Shown: in pieces, positions 1 to 8,223 of the stretch
Layout of the letters: every line of letters starts with the position of its first letter
Numbering within the stretch: the first letter of the stretch is position 1
Origin: Sellimonas sp963559135
GTDB taxonomy: Bacteria > Bacillota > Clostridia > Lachnospirales > Lachnospiraceae
DNA: 64,000 bases
NCBI GenBank assembly: GCA_963559135.1
Contig: CAUWJP010000001.1
Coordinates: 1 to 64,000, forward strand
Reading direction: 5' to 3'
The notes under the pieces: generated by a model
Database searches by the model: none
The model's input: the letters and a program-made list of their open reading frames with translations, nothing else
Told to the model about the DNA's origin: nothing
Translations under genes and position numbers: made by a program

Positions 1-30
1 TAGAAAGACATACAAAAAGAGAGAAAAAGT

Positions 31-76
31 GACACGGAAGGTTTGGAGAGATCAACCGATTTCCGTGTCCTTTTTT
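31..76 (+). terminator. Rho-independent terminator of the upstream gene
   Basis: Arms at 31-39 and 61-69 are perfectly complementary (gacacggaa/ttccgtgtc), with a further short pairing inside the loop, and a run of six T follows at 71-76. It ends a gene lying left of the window. Confidence 0.85.
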
Positions 77-111
77 CACTGCAAGGGTCTGAAAGTTTCG
101 GGTCTTTTTTC

Positions 112-140
112 TTGGAAAGAGAAAGAAAATGGGGTATAAT
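112..140 (+). promoter_or_regulatory. Sigma-A type promoter for the panE gene
   Basis: TTGGAA at 112-117, a 17-base spacer, then a perfect TATAAT at 135-140. The ribosome binding site aaaggtg lies at 161-167, just before the start at 175. It follows the terminator at 31-76, so panE starts a new unit. Confidence 0.75.
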
Positions 141-174
141 AAAAAGATACATATAATAGCAAAGGTGACTTGAA

Positions 175-1113
175 ATGGTGGATAAAAAGATAATGATTGT
201 CGGCATCGGAGGTGTAGGTGGATATCTTGCCGGGATGATCGGACAGAAGTATAACAACATGACACTGATTGCAAGAGGGAAGCGCAGAGATGTGCTCAGA
301 GAACATGGGGTAGTGCTCCACAGTGATTATAACGGGGAAATTGTAACCGGAGCTGCGGCCGTCGTGGAGAGCGCATCAGAAGCGGGGATGGTGCAGGATC
401 TGATTTTTCTCTGTGTTAAGACGTATGCGCTGGAGGAAGTATGCAGTACCCTTGCGTCCTGTGTGGATGAACATACTATCATTGTACCGGTGATGAATGG
501 TGCAGATACAGCACAGAGAGTACGGGAGTATATGGGAAAAGGGCTGGTGGTGGATTCTGTAATCTATACGACTGCTGCTGCAAATGCAGACTATTCCATT
601 ACACAGCTTGGACAATATACAAAGATTATTCTCGGGGCGGACAGTACGAAAGAAAAAGAGGCGGCCAGAGAGGCTTTAAAAGTACTGGAGACGGCAGAAA
701 TTGACTGTGAACTCTATGAGGATGTGAGTCAGGCAGTGTGGGAGAAATATATTTTCAACTGCGCCTATAATGTCATCACGGCGTATTATCTGGAAACCGT
801 GGAGCATATCCGTGACCACGAAGGCAGAAGACAAGAATTTCATACATTGCTTGAGGAAGCACTGGCTGTAGCAGAAGCATCCGGAATTAATATCCGTGAA
901 CATTATATTGATGAGGAATATAAGAGATTTTTGGGCTTGAATGAGGGATCTACCAGTTCCCTCAAGCGGGATGTGGAAGCGGGAAGAACGTCGGAATTTG
1001 AAACCTTTGGTGGGTATCTGATCAAGACGGCAAAAAGACTTAAGGTGCCGGTTCCGCTTTCAGAGCAGTTTTATGATGGATTGAAAGAGAAAATAAAAGG
1101 GAAGGCAGACTAG
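175..1113 (+). CDS. panE: 2-dehydropantoate 2-reductase (ketopantoate reductase)
   Basis: This protein of 312 residues should reduce ketopantoate to pantoate with NADPH, a step of pantothenate and coenzyme A synthesis in the cytoplasm. The dinucleotide-binding loop GIGGVGG is at residues 10-16 of an N-terminal Rossmann fold. The helical C-terminal domain has the family pattern K-x-x-x-N-C with Lys191 as the likely catalytic lysine, and a late segment with R-D-V-E-A-G-R followed by S-E-F-E that matches the substrate-binding region. The length is usual for the family. The ATG at 175 has a good ribosome binding site and promoter. The helD-like gene follows after 30 bases and may be co-transcribed. 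ApbA/PanE paralogues acting on other 2-oxo acids are common in this phylum, so the exact substrate is inferred. Confidence 0.85.
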   Translation: MVDKKIMIVGIGGVGGYLAGMIGQKYNNMTLIARGKRRDVLREHGVVLHSDYNGEIVTGAAAVVESASEAGMVQDLIFLCVKTYALEEVCSTLASCVDEHTIIVPVMNGADTAQRVREYMGKGLVVDSVIYTTAAANADYSITQLGQYTKIILGADSTKEKEAAREALKVLETAEIDCELYEDVSQAVWEKYIFNCAYNVITAYYLETVEHIRDHEGRRQEFHTLLEEALAVAEASGINIREHYIDEEYKRFLGLNEGSTSSLKRDVEAGRTSEFETFGGYLIKTAKRLKVPVPLSEQFYDGLKEKIKGKAD

Positions 1114-1143
1114 GGACTGAAATCAGAAAACGAGGTAGGAAAC

Positions 1144-3186
1144 GTGACAGCAAAGAAGGAAACAACATTGGAAGGCATGAACTTTTTAGATGAAATCAAA
1201 GAAAAACTGACAAAGAAAATTGCACAGATGAATGAGGAGATTACAGCCGGGCAGAAAGACATTGAGAATATGCATAAATATTACTGGGAAAACTATACAG
1301 AGATGGACCAGTATGGCTACGAAGATTATGATAATCAGCAGGCTCTTCTTCAGCGTGTCAATGCGAATCAGGATTCTCTGCGTCTGAGGGCGAGATACGA
1401 AAAAATGTTGGATTCTCCTTTTTTCGGCAGAGTGGATTTCTGCTATGACGGAGATGACGAGCCGGAAGTATTTTACATCGGAATCGGGAATTTTGCGGAA
1501 GAAGCAGGAAGAGTCCCTCTGATTTATGACTGGAGAGCTCCGGTGAGCGGTCTTTTTTATGATTATGATAAAGGACCGGCCTCTTACGAGGCGCCGGTAG
1601 GAAAGCTGGAGGGAGAAATCACATCCAAATGGCAATATAAAATCCGAAGAGGGAAAATGGTCTATGGATTTGAAAGCGATTTCAAGATCGATGATGAGAT
1701 TCTCAAACAGGAGCTTGGAACGAACAGCGACGTACAGCTGAAAAATATTGTCCGGACCATTCAGAAAGAGCAGAACGCGATTATCCGGAATACAAATGAC
1801 AAAATTCTTGTGATTCAGGGAGCAGCAGGCAGTGGAAAAACATCGGTAGCGCTCCATCGGATTGCGTATCTATTATATCATGACCGGAAGCACTTGAAAT
1901 CGTCGAGTGTACTGGTACTCTCACCGAACAGTGTATTTTCCGATTACATTTCCCATATCCTTCCGGAACTGGGAGAAGAGAATATCAGGGAAATGAGTTT
2001 AGATCTGTTTGCGTACCGGGAGCTGAAAAAGATTGTTCCGGACTGTGAAGATCGGTATCATCAGATCGAGCACCGGCTTGCAGGAATGGACGAATCAGAC
2101 TGGAAGCGCTGCCAGTGGAAGCAGTCGAAAGACTATATTGGAGCAATGGAAGGATTTCTGGCTCAGCTGGAAGAATGGCTTGTTAATCTGAAGGGCATTC
2201 ATTTCCGTGGCCTGGAAAAGACCGAAGAGGAGATGATCCGTCTGTTTTATTTCAAATTCCAGGAAGTTCCGATTCTTGCAAGGATGGGAGCGATTATGGA
2301 ATGTTTTGTGGATGAATACGAAACCAGATACAGTACAGAACTGTCAGAAGAAGAGGTAGAGAAGCTGCGGACGAAGTTTGACGCTATGTATACGACAACG
2401 GATGTTTATAAAATCTATAACTGGTTTCTGGAAGAACAGGGACTACCGCTGCTTCCGGATGTTCCGTATGACAGAAGATACCTTTCCTATGAGGATATTT
2501 ATCCGATGCTGTACCTGAAATACCGACTTGAAGGGGGTGGCAGGCAGGAGCAGATCCGGCATCTGGTAGTGGATGAAATGCAGGATTATTCCTATCTGCA
2601 GTATACGATTCTTGCCACCCTGTTCTCATGCCCGATGACAATTCTGGGAGACCGGGCGCAGACAATGGAGGAAGAACAAAATGACGTGACGCAATTTCTG
2701 CCGCAGATTCTGGGAAAACATCTCAAAAAGATCGAGATGAACAAAAGTTACCGTAATACTGTGGAGATTGCCAGATATGCCGAAACACTTGGAGGTATCA
2801 AGGAGACAGAACTTCTGGACCGTCACGGAAAAGCAGTGGAAGAAGCGGACTTCTCATCCGGGCAAGAACGGATCGAGCAGATCCTGAAACAGGTAAAAAC
2901 CGGGCCGGACGGATACGAGACGGCAGCGGTACTTACTATGACAGAGCAGGAAGCAAAAGAGATTTATGAGTACATCCGGGAAAAGACAGATCAGGTTCAT
3001 TATATTGACCGGGACAGTTCCAGGTTCGGACGCGGTCTGACAGTCACAACGTTCTACATGGCTAAAGGTCTGGAATTTGATCAGGTATTTACTGCTGCAC
3101 CAAAGGAGCAGACAGGATTGACCAGACAGGCAGAATACATCTGCGCTACCAGAGCATTGCATGAGCTTTATGTATATAGAGTCTGA
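1144..3186 (+). CDS. HelD-like superfamily 1 DNA helicase/translocase
   Basis: A UvrD/Rep-like superfamily 1 ATPase of 680 residues. Walker A (G-A-A-G-S-G-K-T) is at residues 226-233 after a long charged, probably coiled-coil N-terminus. The DExx-type box reads V-V-D-E-M-Q-D near residue 475, followed by a Q/R-containing motif III (L-G-D-R-A-Q), and the end has the TTFYMAKGLEFD motif typical of UvrD-like enzymes. The long N-terminal arm before Walker A is the layout of HelD, which removes stalled RNA polymerase from DNA in Gram-positive bacteria. The GTG start at 1144 is preceded by aggtagg. Assignment as HelD rather than another family-1 helicase rests on this layout, so the symbol is left open. 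Confidence 0.8.
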   Translation: MTAKKETTLEGMNFLDEIKEKLTKKIAQMNEEITAGQKDIENMHKYYWENYTEMDQYGYEDYDNQQALLQRVNANQDSLRLRARYEKMLDSPFFGRVDFCYDGDDEPEVFYIGIGNFAEEAGRVPLIYDWRAPVSGLFYDYDKGPASYEAPVGKLEGEITSKWQYKIRRGKMVYGFESDFKIDDEILKQELGTNSDVQLKNIVRTIQKEQNAIIRNTNDKILVIQGAAGSGKTSVALHRIAYLLYHDRKHLKSSSVLVLSPNSVFSDYISHILPELGEENIREMSLDLFAYRELKKIVPDCEDRYHQIEHRLAGMDESDWKRCQWKQSKDYIGAMEGFLAQLEEWLVNLKGIHFRGLEKTEEEMIRLFYFKFQEVPILARMGAIMECFVDEYETRYSTELSEEEVEKLRTKFDAMYTTTDVYKIYNWFLEEQGLPLLPDVPYDRRYLSYEDIYPMLYLKYRLEGGGRQEQIRHLVVDEMQDYSYLQYTILATLFSCPMTILGDRAQTMEEEQNDVTQFLPQILGKHLKKIEMNKSYRNTVEIARYAETLGGIKETELLDRHGKAVEEADFSSGQERIEQILKQVKTGPDGYETAAVLTMTEQEAKEIYEYIREKTDQVHYIDRDSSRFGRGLTVTTFYMAKGLEFDQVFTAAPKEQTGLTRQAEYICATRALHELYVYRV

Positions 3187-3207
3187 TTCTGGACGGAGGG
3201 AAAAGGA

Positions 3208-4248
3208 ATGGGAAAAATTCAACAGAAAAAACGATTATTGTATATTGATATTTTAAATATAATTGCATGTATGTGTGTGATTTTTATGCATTGCAACGGA
3301 ATTGCGCATCAGTATTCTGATACAACCGCATGGAGACAGAGCATGGTGATCGAGACAATTGCATACTGGGCGGTTCCGGTCTATTTTATGATATCTGGAG
3401 CGACGCTGATGGACTACCGGGACAAATATCTGACCAGAGTCTTCTTTAAAAAACGTTTTTTGAAGACCGGAATTCCCTTTGTTGCATGGACGTTGATCAG
3501 TCTGGCATACAAAATTCAGTTTCAACAGATGGAATTCAAGCCGGGTTTGTCCAGTATCGTCAGCCTGTTTACCAATACAACAGCCGAGAATGTGTACTGG
3601 TTTTTTATTCCACTGTTTATGGTTTACCTTTCCATGCCGGTACTGTCGCTTTTGAAAGATTACAAACATATTCTGCTTTATATGTCGGGTCTGGCGTTTT
3701 TGGTTTATTCTGTTTACCCGGTCTGCTGTATCGTGTTTCAGATACCGATGAACGGATCGTTCCAGATTCCTGTGGCCGGAGGATATATTCTGTATGTCAT
3801 TCTCGGGTATCTGCTTGCAACGACTGACATGACACGTAAGACAAGAATTTTTTTGTATATCCTTGGATTTGCGGGGGCAGGTATCCGGTTTGGAAGTACG
3901 ATTCTGGGATCATCAGAAAGCGCGGGGCTGGAACAGACTTTCTGGGGATACATGAAATTTCCAGCGGTTTTTCTTGCAGTTGGGGCCTTTGTAGCAGCGA
4001 AATATGGACCATGGGATAAGCTGGAAAGTACTCCGAAGATCCGTCGTATTGTCACCACCCTTGCAGGAACTGGATTTGGTGTTTATCTGATGCATATGAT
4101 CGTTTTTCGAATCCTTCAGGATGCAACGGGCCTTGGCATGGAGTCCGGGTGGTGGCGGTTTGTTATGCCGTTTGTGATCTATGGAATTTGTGTGGTACTG
4201 GTACTGATTCTGAAAAAGATTCCGGTACTGAAATACATCGTTCCGTAA
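3208..4248 (+). CDS. Membrane acyltransferase family 3 protein
   Basis: A 346-residue polytopic membrane protein with about ten hydrophobic segments and the acyltransferase-3 (OafA/WecH) opening: a short basic N-terminus, then R-x-x-x-x-D-I-L-N-I-I-A with M-H-C-N. The conserved arginine/aspartate and histidine in the first membrane segments are visible. Such proteins move acetyl or similar groups onto cell-surface sugars, peptidoglycan or lipid-linked glycans. The ATG at 3208 follows ggagggaaaagg, 21 bases after the helicase stop, so it may belong to the same transcript. The acceptor cannot be told from sequence. Confidence 0.8.
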   Translation: MGKIQQKKRLLYIDILNIIACMCVIFMHCNGIAHQYSDTTAWRQSMVIETIAYWAVPVYFMISGATLMDYRDKYLTRVFFKKRFLKTGIPFVAWTLISLAYKIQFQQMEFKPGLSSIVSLFTNTTAENVYWFFIPLFMVYLSMPVLSLLKDYKHILLYMSGLAFLVYSVYPVCCIVFQIPMNGSFQIPVAGGYILYVILGYLLATTDMTRKTRIFLYILGFAGAGIRFGSTILGSSESAGLEQTFWGYMKFPAVFLAVGAFVAAKYGPWDKLESTPKIRRIVTTLAGTGFGVYLMHMIVFRILQDATGLGMESGWWRFVMPFVIYGICVVLVLILKKIPVLKYIVP

Positions 4249-4285
4249 ATGGAACATTGGAGTAAAAGAGAAAAAGGAGAACAAG

Positions 4286-4765
4286 GTGAAAATAACACTG
4301 ATTACTGTAGGAAAAATCAAAGAGAAATATCTGAAAGATGCCATCGCAGAATACAGTAAACGCCTTTCGCGATACTGCAAGCTGGAGATCGTTGAAGTGG
4401 CTGACGAGAAGACACCGGATCAGGCTAGTGAAGCGGTGGAAGAAAGTATCCGTGATAAAGAAGGGGAGCGGATCTTGAAGTACGTTAGGGACGATATGTA
4501 TGTGGTTACGCTGGAAATTGCAGGGAAAATGCTGACTTCAGAAGAATTTGCAACAAAGATCGAGCAGCTCGGTGTACAGGGGACCAGCAGCATCGCCTTT
4601 GTGATCGGAGGATCTATCGGATTGGGAAAAGAAGTTTTGAAACGTTCAGATTATGCATTAAGTTTCTCAAAGATGACATTCCCGCATCAGCTCATGAGGG
4701 TGGTACTGTTGGAACAGATATACAGGGGATACCGGATTATCAATGGAGAGCCGTATCACAAGTAA
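4286..4765 (+). CDS. rlmH: 23S rRNA (pseudouridine1915-N3)-methyltransferase RlmH
   Basis: A complete 159-residue SPOUT-class methyltransferase. RlmH methylates pseudouridine 1915 of helix 69 in 23S rRNA of assembled ribosomes. The N-terminal I-T-V-G-K-I-K-E-K-Y, the glycine-rich V-I-G-G-S-I-G-L-G knot loop around residues 108-116, and the C-terminal R-G-Y-R-I-I-N-G-E-P-Y-H-K are diagnostic. It starts at GTG 4286 behind aaaaaggagaac. A terminator follows at 4831-4863, so this is the last gene of the left block. Confidence 0.96.
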   Translation: MKITLITVGKIKEKYLKDAIAEYSKRLSRYCKLEIVEVADEKTPDQASEAVEESIRDKEGERILKYVRDDMYVVTLEIAGKMLTSEEFATKIEQLGVQGTSSIAFVIGGSIGLGKEVLKRSDYALSFSKMTFPHQLMRVVLLEQIYRGYRIINGEPYHK

Positions 4766-4830
4766 GGGCGGGATTTTCACAGTTGGACGTGATATGGTGT
4801 GAAGTAATGACTCATATACAGTATTTGAAA

Positions 4831-4863
4831 GGGAGTGGACCGATGATGTCCCTCTCTTTTTTG
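4831..4863 (+). terminator. Terminator after rlmH
   Basis: A stem formed by gag-t-ggac and gtcc-ctc, with one bulge and a 7-base loop, is followed by a T-rich tail (tctcttttttg). It marks the border between the housekeeping block and the accessory block that starts at about 5.0 kb. Confidence 0.65.
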
Positions 4864-5025
4864 TTTAGTCGAGAGGTGGGAGAGGATATGACAGGGAAAC
4901 AAATGAATGATATAATAATTTAAGATAATAGAAGGTGCCATATGTATTTGGGCGTTTTTTCTGTTTTTTATAATTTGTTGCGGAATAATAGTATTTTGCG
5001 AAATGGGAAAAGGAGGATTTGAACG

Positions 5026-5361
5026 ATGAAAAAGATGTTAATTATAATTGGAATTTTTGCGGTATTACTTGTGGGTTGCAAAAAAAATGATATTATCAAA
5101 ACTTATAAGGAATCGAAGGATGAAGGAATTATATTTACTTATTATAAAATGAATGATGGAACATGGAAATGTGATGATAAAATATATCAATATAGATTGG
5201 AACTAACCGGAAGAATGCCTAATGCTGAAACAGATAGTTATTATGTCGTACTTACAGACAATGAAAAGTTAACTTTTGAAGATGCGTCAAAAAGCTTGTT
5301 TGGCAGTTCGCTTGAGGATAGTAAGGCAATGGAAGGTTCCATTATTGTAGAATCAAAATAG
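5026..5361 (+). CDS. Small lipoprotein of unknown function
   Basis: A 111-residue protein with a clear lipoprotein signal: basic M-K-K, a hydrophobic core and the lipobox L-V-G-C with Cys18 as the lipid-modified residue. The mature part is short, polar and rich in Lys, Asp and Tyr, with no motif I recognise. The ribosome binding site aaaggagg is at a good distance from the ATG. It stands alone between the rlmH terminator and a GNAT gene. It should be tethered to the outer face of the membrane. Codon use is more AT-rich than in the flanking housekeeping genes. Confidence 0.7.
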   Translation: MKKMLIIIGIFAVLLVGCKKNDIIKTYKESKDEGIIFTYYKMNDGTWKCDDKIYQYRLELTGRMPNAETDSYYVVLTDNEKLTFEDASKSLFGSSLEDSKAMEGSIIVESK

Positions 5362-5453
5362 CCAACAATCCTAAACCATAGTCAAATGACAGGATATCCA
5401 GTGAATGATATAAAAAAACGGATTAAAAATTTAGACATAAGCGGGGGAAAGTT

Positions 5454-6065
5454 GTGAGAATAGAAATCAGAGGCTTGCAAAAAAAAGATTACAAGAAAGC
5501 GATACAATTTGCAATTACAGGGATGCACTTTGACTGGTATTTAAATAATAAATTTTTGCTCAATGTTTATGGGCGATATTTTTGGTATCTTGAATTGAAT
5601 CGTGCGACACAGATTTTTGCAGCCTATGTAAATGGTAAATTCGCAGGTGTTTTGCTGGCAGAAATCAAAGGTGAGAAAAGAAAACAGCAAAGTGCAATGG
5701 GAAAACTTTATGTTGGATTGGTTGGCATGATACAGAGAAGACTTTTCAAGGGAGGAGCAGGTCTTTATGAAGAGACTACCCAAAAACAATTAGCGCACTA
5801 TTTGAAGTCCCATACACCTGATGGGGAAATCCTTTTCCTTGCTGCCGATCCTGACTGTAAAACTAAAGGAATAGGTACAGCACTGCTCCATGCTTTGGAA
5901 GCAAGGGAAAAAGGAAAAACATTTTATCTGTATACAGATGATGCCTGTACCTATCAGTTTTATGAGCGCAGAGGATTTGAGCGGGCAGAAGAAAAGAAAA
6001 TCGTATTAGAAATGCTAAAAGGGAAAGTGCCATTAAGATGTTTCCTATACAGTAAGAAACTGTAA
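5454..6065 (+). CDS. GNAT family N-acetyltransferase
   Basis: A 203-residue GNAT-fold protein. The acetyl-CoA-binding motif A is seen as D-P-D-C-K-T-K-G-I-G-T-A-L-L near residues 134-147, and the usual late F-Y-E-R-R-G-F segment follows. The start is GTG at 5454 with gcgggggaaa upstream. Its substrate cannot be inferred. It opens a run of small independent genes and gene remnants. A degraded VanZ-like fragment and a NUDIX fragment lie directly downstream. Confidence 0.8.
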   Translation: MRIEIRGLQKKDYKKAIQFAITGMHFDWYLNNKFLLNVYGRYFWYLELNRATQIFAAYVNGKFAGVLLAEIKGEKRKQQSAMGKLYVGLVGMIQRRLFKGGAGLYEETTQKQLAHYLKSHTPDGEILFLAADPDCKTKGIGTALLHALEAREKGKTFYLYTDDACTYQFYERRGFERAEEKKIVLEMLKGKVPLRCFLYSKKL

Positions 6066-6145
6066 TACATGCTGGCTCATAAAGGAAAAGTTTTTGATTA
6101 AGCAAAGGGTACCTGTTGTTAGTCTCTTAATATGAAATCATTTGA

Positions 6146-6244
6146 TTACTTTTTGCTGTCGGAGCATCGAAGATTACGGATGTAATCGCAAATTCTCTGG
6201 GAGGAATGATCAGAATTATTATTACAGTCATTATTCTGAAATAA
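6146..6244 (+). pseudogene. Remnant of a VanZ-like membrane protein (C-terminal part)
   Basis: Reading the frame of 6152 gives F-A-V-G-A-S-K-I-T-D-V-I-A-N-S-L-G-G-M-I-R followed by a hydrophobic tail and a stop at 6242. This resembles the VanZ family end, in which a D-V-x-x-N-x-L-G-G motif precedes the last membrane helix. There is no start codon. A possible continuation of the upstream part appears in another frame from about 6088 but stops at 6133. The identification rests on one short motif, so confidence is moderate. Confidence 0.5.
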
Positions 6245-6291
6245 ATAGTTTTCTCTTATGTAAGAATCAGAAAATTCTGGAGGTGATTTTT

Positions 6292-6529
6292 GTGGATATT
6301 TCATTTAAAGAGGACAATGAGAAATTTAATTATAGAGTGTGTGGCATTATCATTTCTGATAAAAAAGTGCTGGCTATGTGTGATGAGCGTTCGCCATATT
6401 ATTATCTTCCGGAAGGTCGAGTGGCTGGAATTTGACAGATTAAAAGAGGTGTATTTTTACCCTCTGTTCATAAAAGAGAAAATTAGAAAACTTCCCAAAA
6501 GTTTTTCTATAATCACTACGTATGAATAA
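6292..6529 (+). pseudogene. NUDIX hydrolase, internally deleted and frameshifted
   Basis: A GTG at 6292 with aggtg upstream opens a NUDIX-type N-terminus (R-V-C-G-I-I-I-S, then Y-Y-Y-L-P-E-G-R-V), which stops at 6433-6435. The C-terminal end of the same family (W-L-E-F-D-R-L-K-E, then Y-P-L-F-I-K-E-K-I) is found in the next frame and stops at 6529. The catalytic NUDIX box (G-x5-E-x7-R-E-U-x-E-E-x-G-U) that should lie between them is gone. An internal deletion of several dozen codons has therefore removed the active site and shifted the frame. It cannot encode a working hydrolase. Confidence 0.75.
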
Positions 6530-6558
6530 GATTAATCATATATGATCGGAGGTGTAGT

Positions 6559-7248
6559 ATGAACAATAAAGAAGTACAATTCATTGCAAAGCAGACTATG
6601 GACTATATCAAGAACGTTATAACGCCTGGAATGAAACTGATGCAAGTAAGGAAAATGTGCGAAAAGAAAATGCTGGAACTGGGTGCGGATTCTTTTTGGT
6701 ATTGGGATATTGGAGCATTCATTTTTTCAGGCGATGATACAACAAAATCTGTTTCAGGAAAAGAGTATGAGACTGCTGATAAATATATAGAAGAGAATGA
6801 CATAGTGACCATTGACCTGAGCCCTCAGTGTAATCATATTTGGGGCGACTATGCCAGAACAATCATCATTGAAGAAGGCAAAGTCGTTGAATGTTTGGAT
6901 TCTATTCAGAATGAGGAATGGAGAGAAGGGATTGCTCTGGAGCAGATGCTTCATCAGGAATTCATAGACTTTGTAAATGATACTACAACATTTGAAGCGT
7001 TATATTACCATATGAACAGTAAGATTTTTGAAGCGCGTTTTTTGAATCTTGATTTTCTGGGAAATCTAGGTCACTCGATTGAGAAAAAAAGTGAAGATCG
7101 GATATACATAGAGAAAGGCAATCAGACGAAACTTATTGATAAAGAATACTTCACTTTTGAGCCACATATCGCAAGACCAGATTCCATGTTCGGTTATAAA
7201 TGGGAAAATATTTATTATTTTGACCATGGAAAATTGAAGGTATTGTAA
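6559..7248 (+). CDS. M24 family metallopeptidase (aminopeptidase P/methionine aminopeptidase fold)
   Basis: A 229-residue pita-bread-fold protein with the complete set of five metal ligands of family M24: Asp86 and Asp97 (in I-D-L-S-P and G-D-Y-A-R-T), His172 (L-G-H-S-I), Glu201 (F-E-P-H) and Glu216 (W-E-N). It lacks the N-terminal domain of true Xaa-Pro dipeptidases, so it consists of the catalytic domain alone. The ATG at 6559 follows atcggaggtg. It probably hydrolyses short peptides or amides in the cytoplasm with two metal ions. It is an intact gene between two broken neighbours. Confidence 0.85.
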   Translation: MNNKEVQFIAKQTMDYIKNVITPGMKLMQVRKMCEKKMLELGADSFWYWDIGAFIFSGDDTTKSVSGKEYETADKYIEENDIVTIDLSPQCNHIWGDYARTIIIEEGKVVECLDSIQNEEWREGIALEQMLHQEFIDFVNDTTTFEALYYHMNSKIFEARFLNLDFLGNLGHSIEKKSEDRIYIEKGNQTKLIDKEYFTFEPHIARPDSMFGYKWENIYYFDHGKLKVL

Positions 7249-7287
7249 TATTAAAAGATTGTTTCTATTTTCTGAGGAGAAGAATTT

Positions 7288-7434
7288 ATAAAATTATCAG
7301 AAGTTTCTCCGGGCTTTAACTGGCTGATCTGGATTTTGATTATTTTGCTTTTTGCAATATCGGTTACACTGATTTCCGGGCATGGAAGCTGGATAATTAG
7401 AGGATATAATACAGCAATAAAAGAGGAAAAATAA
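7288..7434 (+). pseudogene. Truncated DUF3784-like membrane peptide with ATA in place of a start codon
   Basis: An open frame of 48 codons with one membrane segment and the ending S-G-H-G-S-W-I-I-R-G-Y-N-T-A-I-K-E-E-K is typical of the first half of DUF3784 proteins, which normally continue for about 50 more residues. A good Shine-Dalgarno (gaggag, 7275-7280) stands at normal distance from an ATA at 7288. There is no ATG, GTG or TTG at the 5' end of the frame. The start codon seems mutated and the 3' half missing. Confidence 0.55.
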
Positions 7435-7470
7435 TGGATTGCTCTTTTTGCTTCGAAACAGATAAATAAA

Positions 7471-7499
7471 GTGACAAAAAAGTATTATGGTGTTATAAT
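7471..7499 (+). promoter_or_regulatory. Promoter of the small membrane protein gene at 7564
   Basis: GTGACA at 7471-7476 and TATAAT at 7494-7499, with a 17-base spacer. Transcription would start near 7506, leaving a leader of about 58 bases before the ATG at 7564. Confidence 0.6.
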
Positions 7500-7563
7500 A
7501 TTCAAAAATAGTCCTTAGAATTAAAAAATGTCGTGCAAAATATTGAGGATTGGAGGAATGGTC

Positions 7564-7890
7564 ATGGATAATCTCATGTATTTAATTGTAATGTGGATAG
7601 CAGCAGTAATATTTATTTTCATTGGTATCTATGCAATGAACAGAAAAAAACCTATGTGGCTTTGGTCTGGTTCTTCAATTTCTGAATCAAACATAAACGA
7701 TGTGAAAGCTTATAATCGAGTAATAGGGAAGATGTGGTGTGTATTTTCGATACCTTTGTTCATAGGTGGAATTGTGGAGTTTTTCTTACCAATTTTTTCT
7801 ATCCTAATTTTTGCCCTGACTTGTACTGTGGGTGTCGCTTTCATTGTTTGGTATTATCATAAAATAGAAGAAAAATATTTTGTGAAATAG
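7564..7890 (+). CDS. Small three-helix membrane protein
   Basis: 108 residues with three hydrophobic stretches (about 5-23, 58-77 and 78-97) and a loop containing N-R-K-K-P-M-W-L-W-S-G and D-V-K-A-Y-N-R. That loop pattern recurs in small membrane proteins of gut Clostridia of unknown function, possibly related to the DUF3784 type. ATG 7564 is preferred over ATG 7558 because ggagg at 7552-7556 then has a 7-base spacer. The gene has its own promoter. It may be the intact relative of the broken stub at 7288-7434. Confidence 0.65.
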   Translation: MDNLMYLIVMWIAAVIFIFIGIYAMNRKKPMWLWSGSSISESNINDVKAYNRVIGKMWCVFSIPLFIGGIVEFFLPIFSILIFALTCTVGVAFIVWYYHKIEEKYFVK

Positions 7891-8223
7891 TAAATTGAAA
7901 TTTAGAGCAGAGAAGGAATGACAAAAACGATTATTACCAGTGCATAATTTTCCTAAATGAGATATGTCTGCGGAGAGTATTCAGTATCATGGTTTCAGGA
8001 ACTCCTTGGAGAAAAAAGAAATAGAAACATTACAAAGGGAGCGGACAGTCAAGTCTGCTCTCTCGATTTATGCCATAATGATGGGATAATTTTACTCAAA
8101 AATTACTTCTGAATGAAATATTGTTATAAAAATGCGAAATATCTTCCTTTTATTTGTTGATTCTGGAACTTATAATAACAATCAGAAACAATCACATACG
8201 TGAAGGAAACAGGAGGAACGTGT
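7891..8223. other. 333-base intergenic region with one weak hairpin
   Basis: Nothing here looks like a conserved gene. There is a hairpin at 8039-8060 (gagcggac/gtctgctc, one G-T pair) followed by only a weak T-rich tail, possibly the terminator of the gene ending at 7890. An open frame of 41 codons from ATG 7964 runs through that hairpin and has no convincing ribosome binding site. A TATAAT at 8171-8176 lies in the right place for the GH2 gene, but no good -35 box accompanies it. Confidence 0.5.

Noticed and set aside
7964..8089. Open frame of 41 codons between the small membrane protein and GH2
   Set aside because: No convincing ribosome binding site, no recognisable motif, and it runs through a hairpin that may be a terminator.
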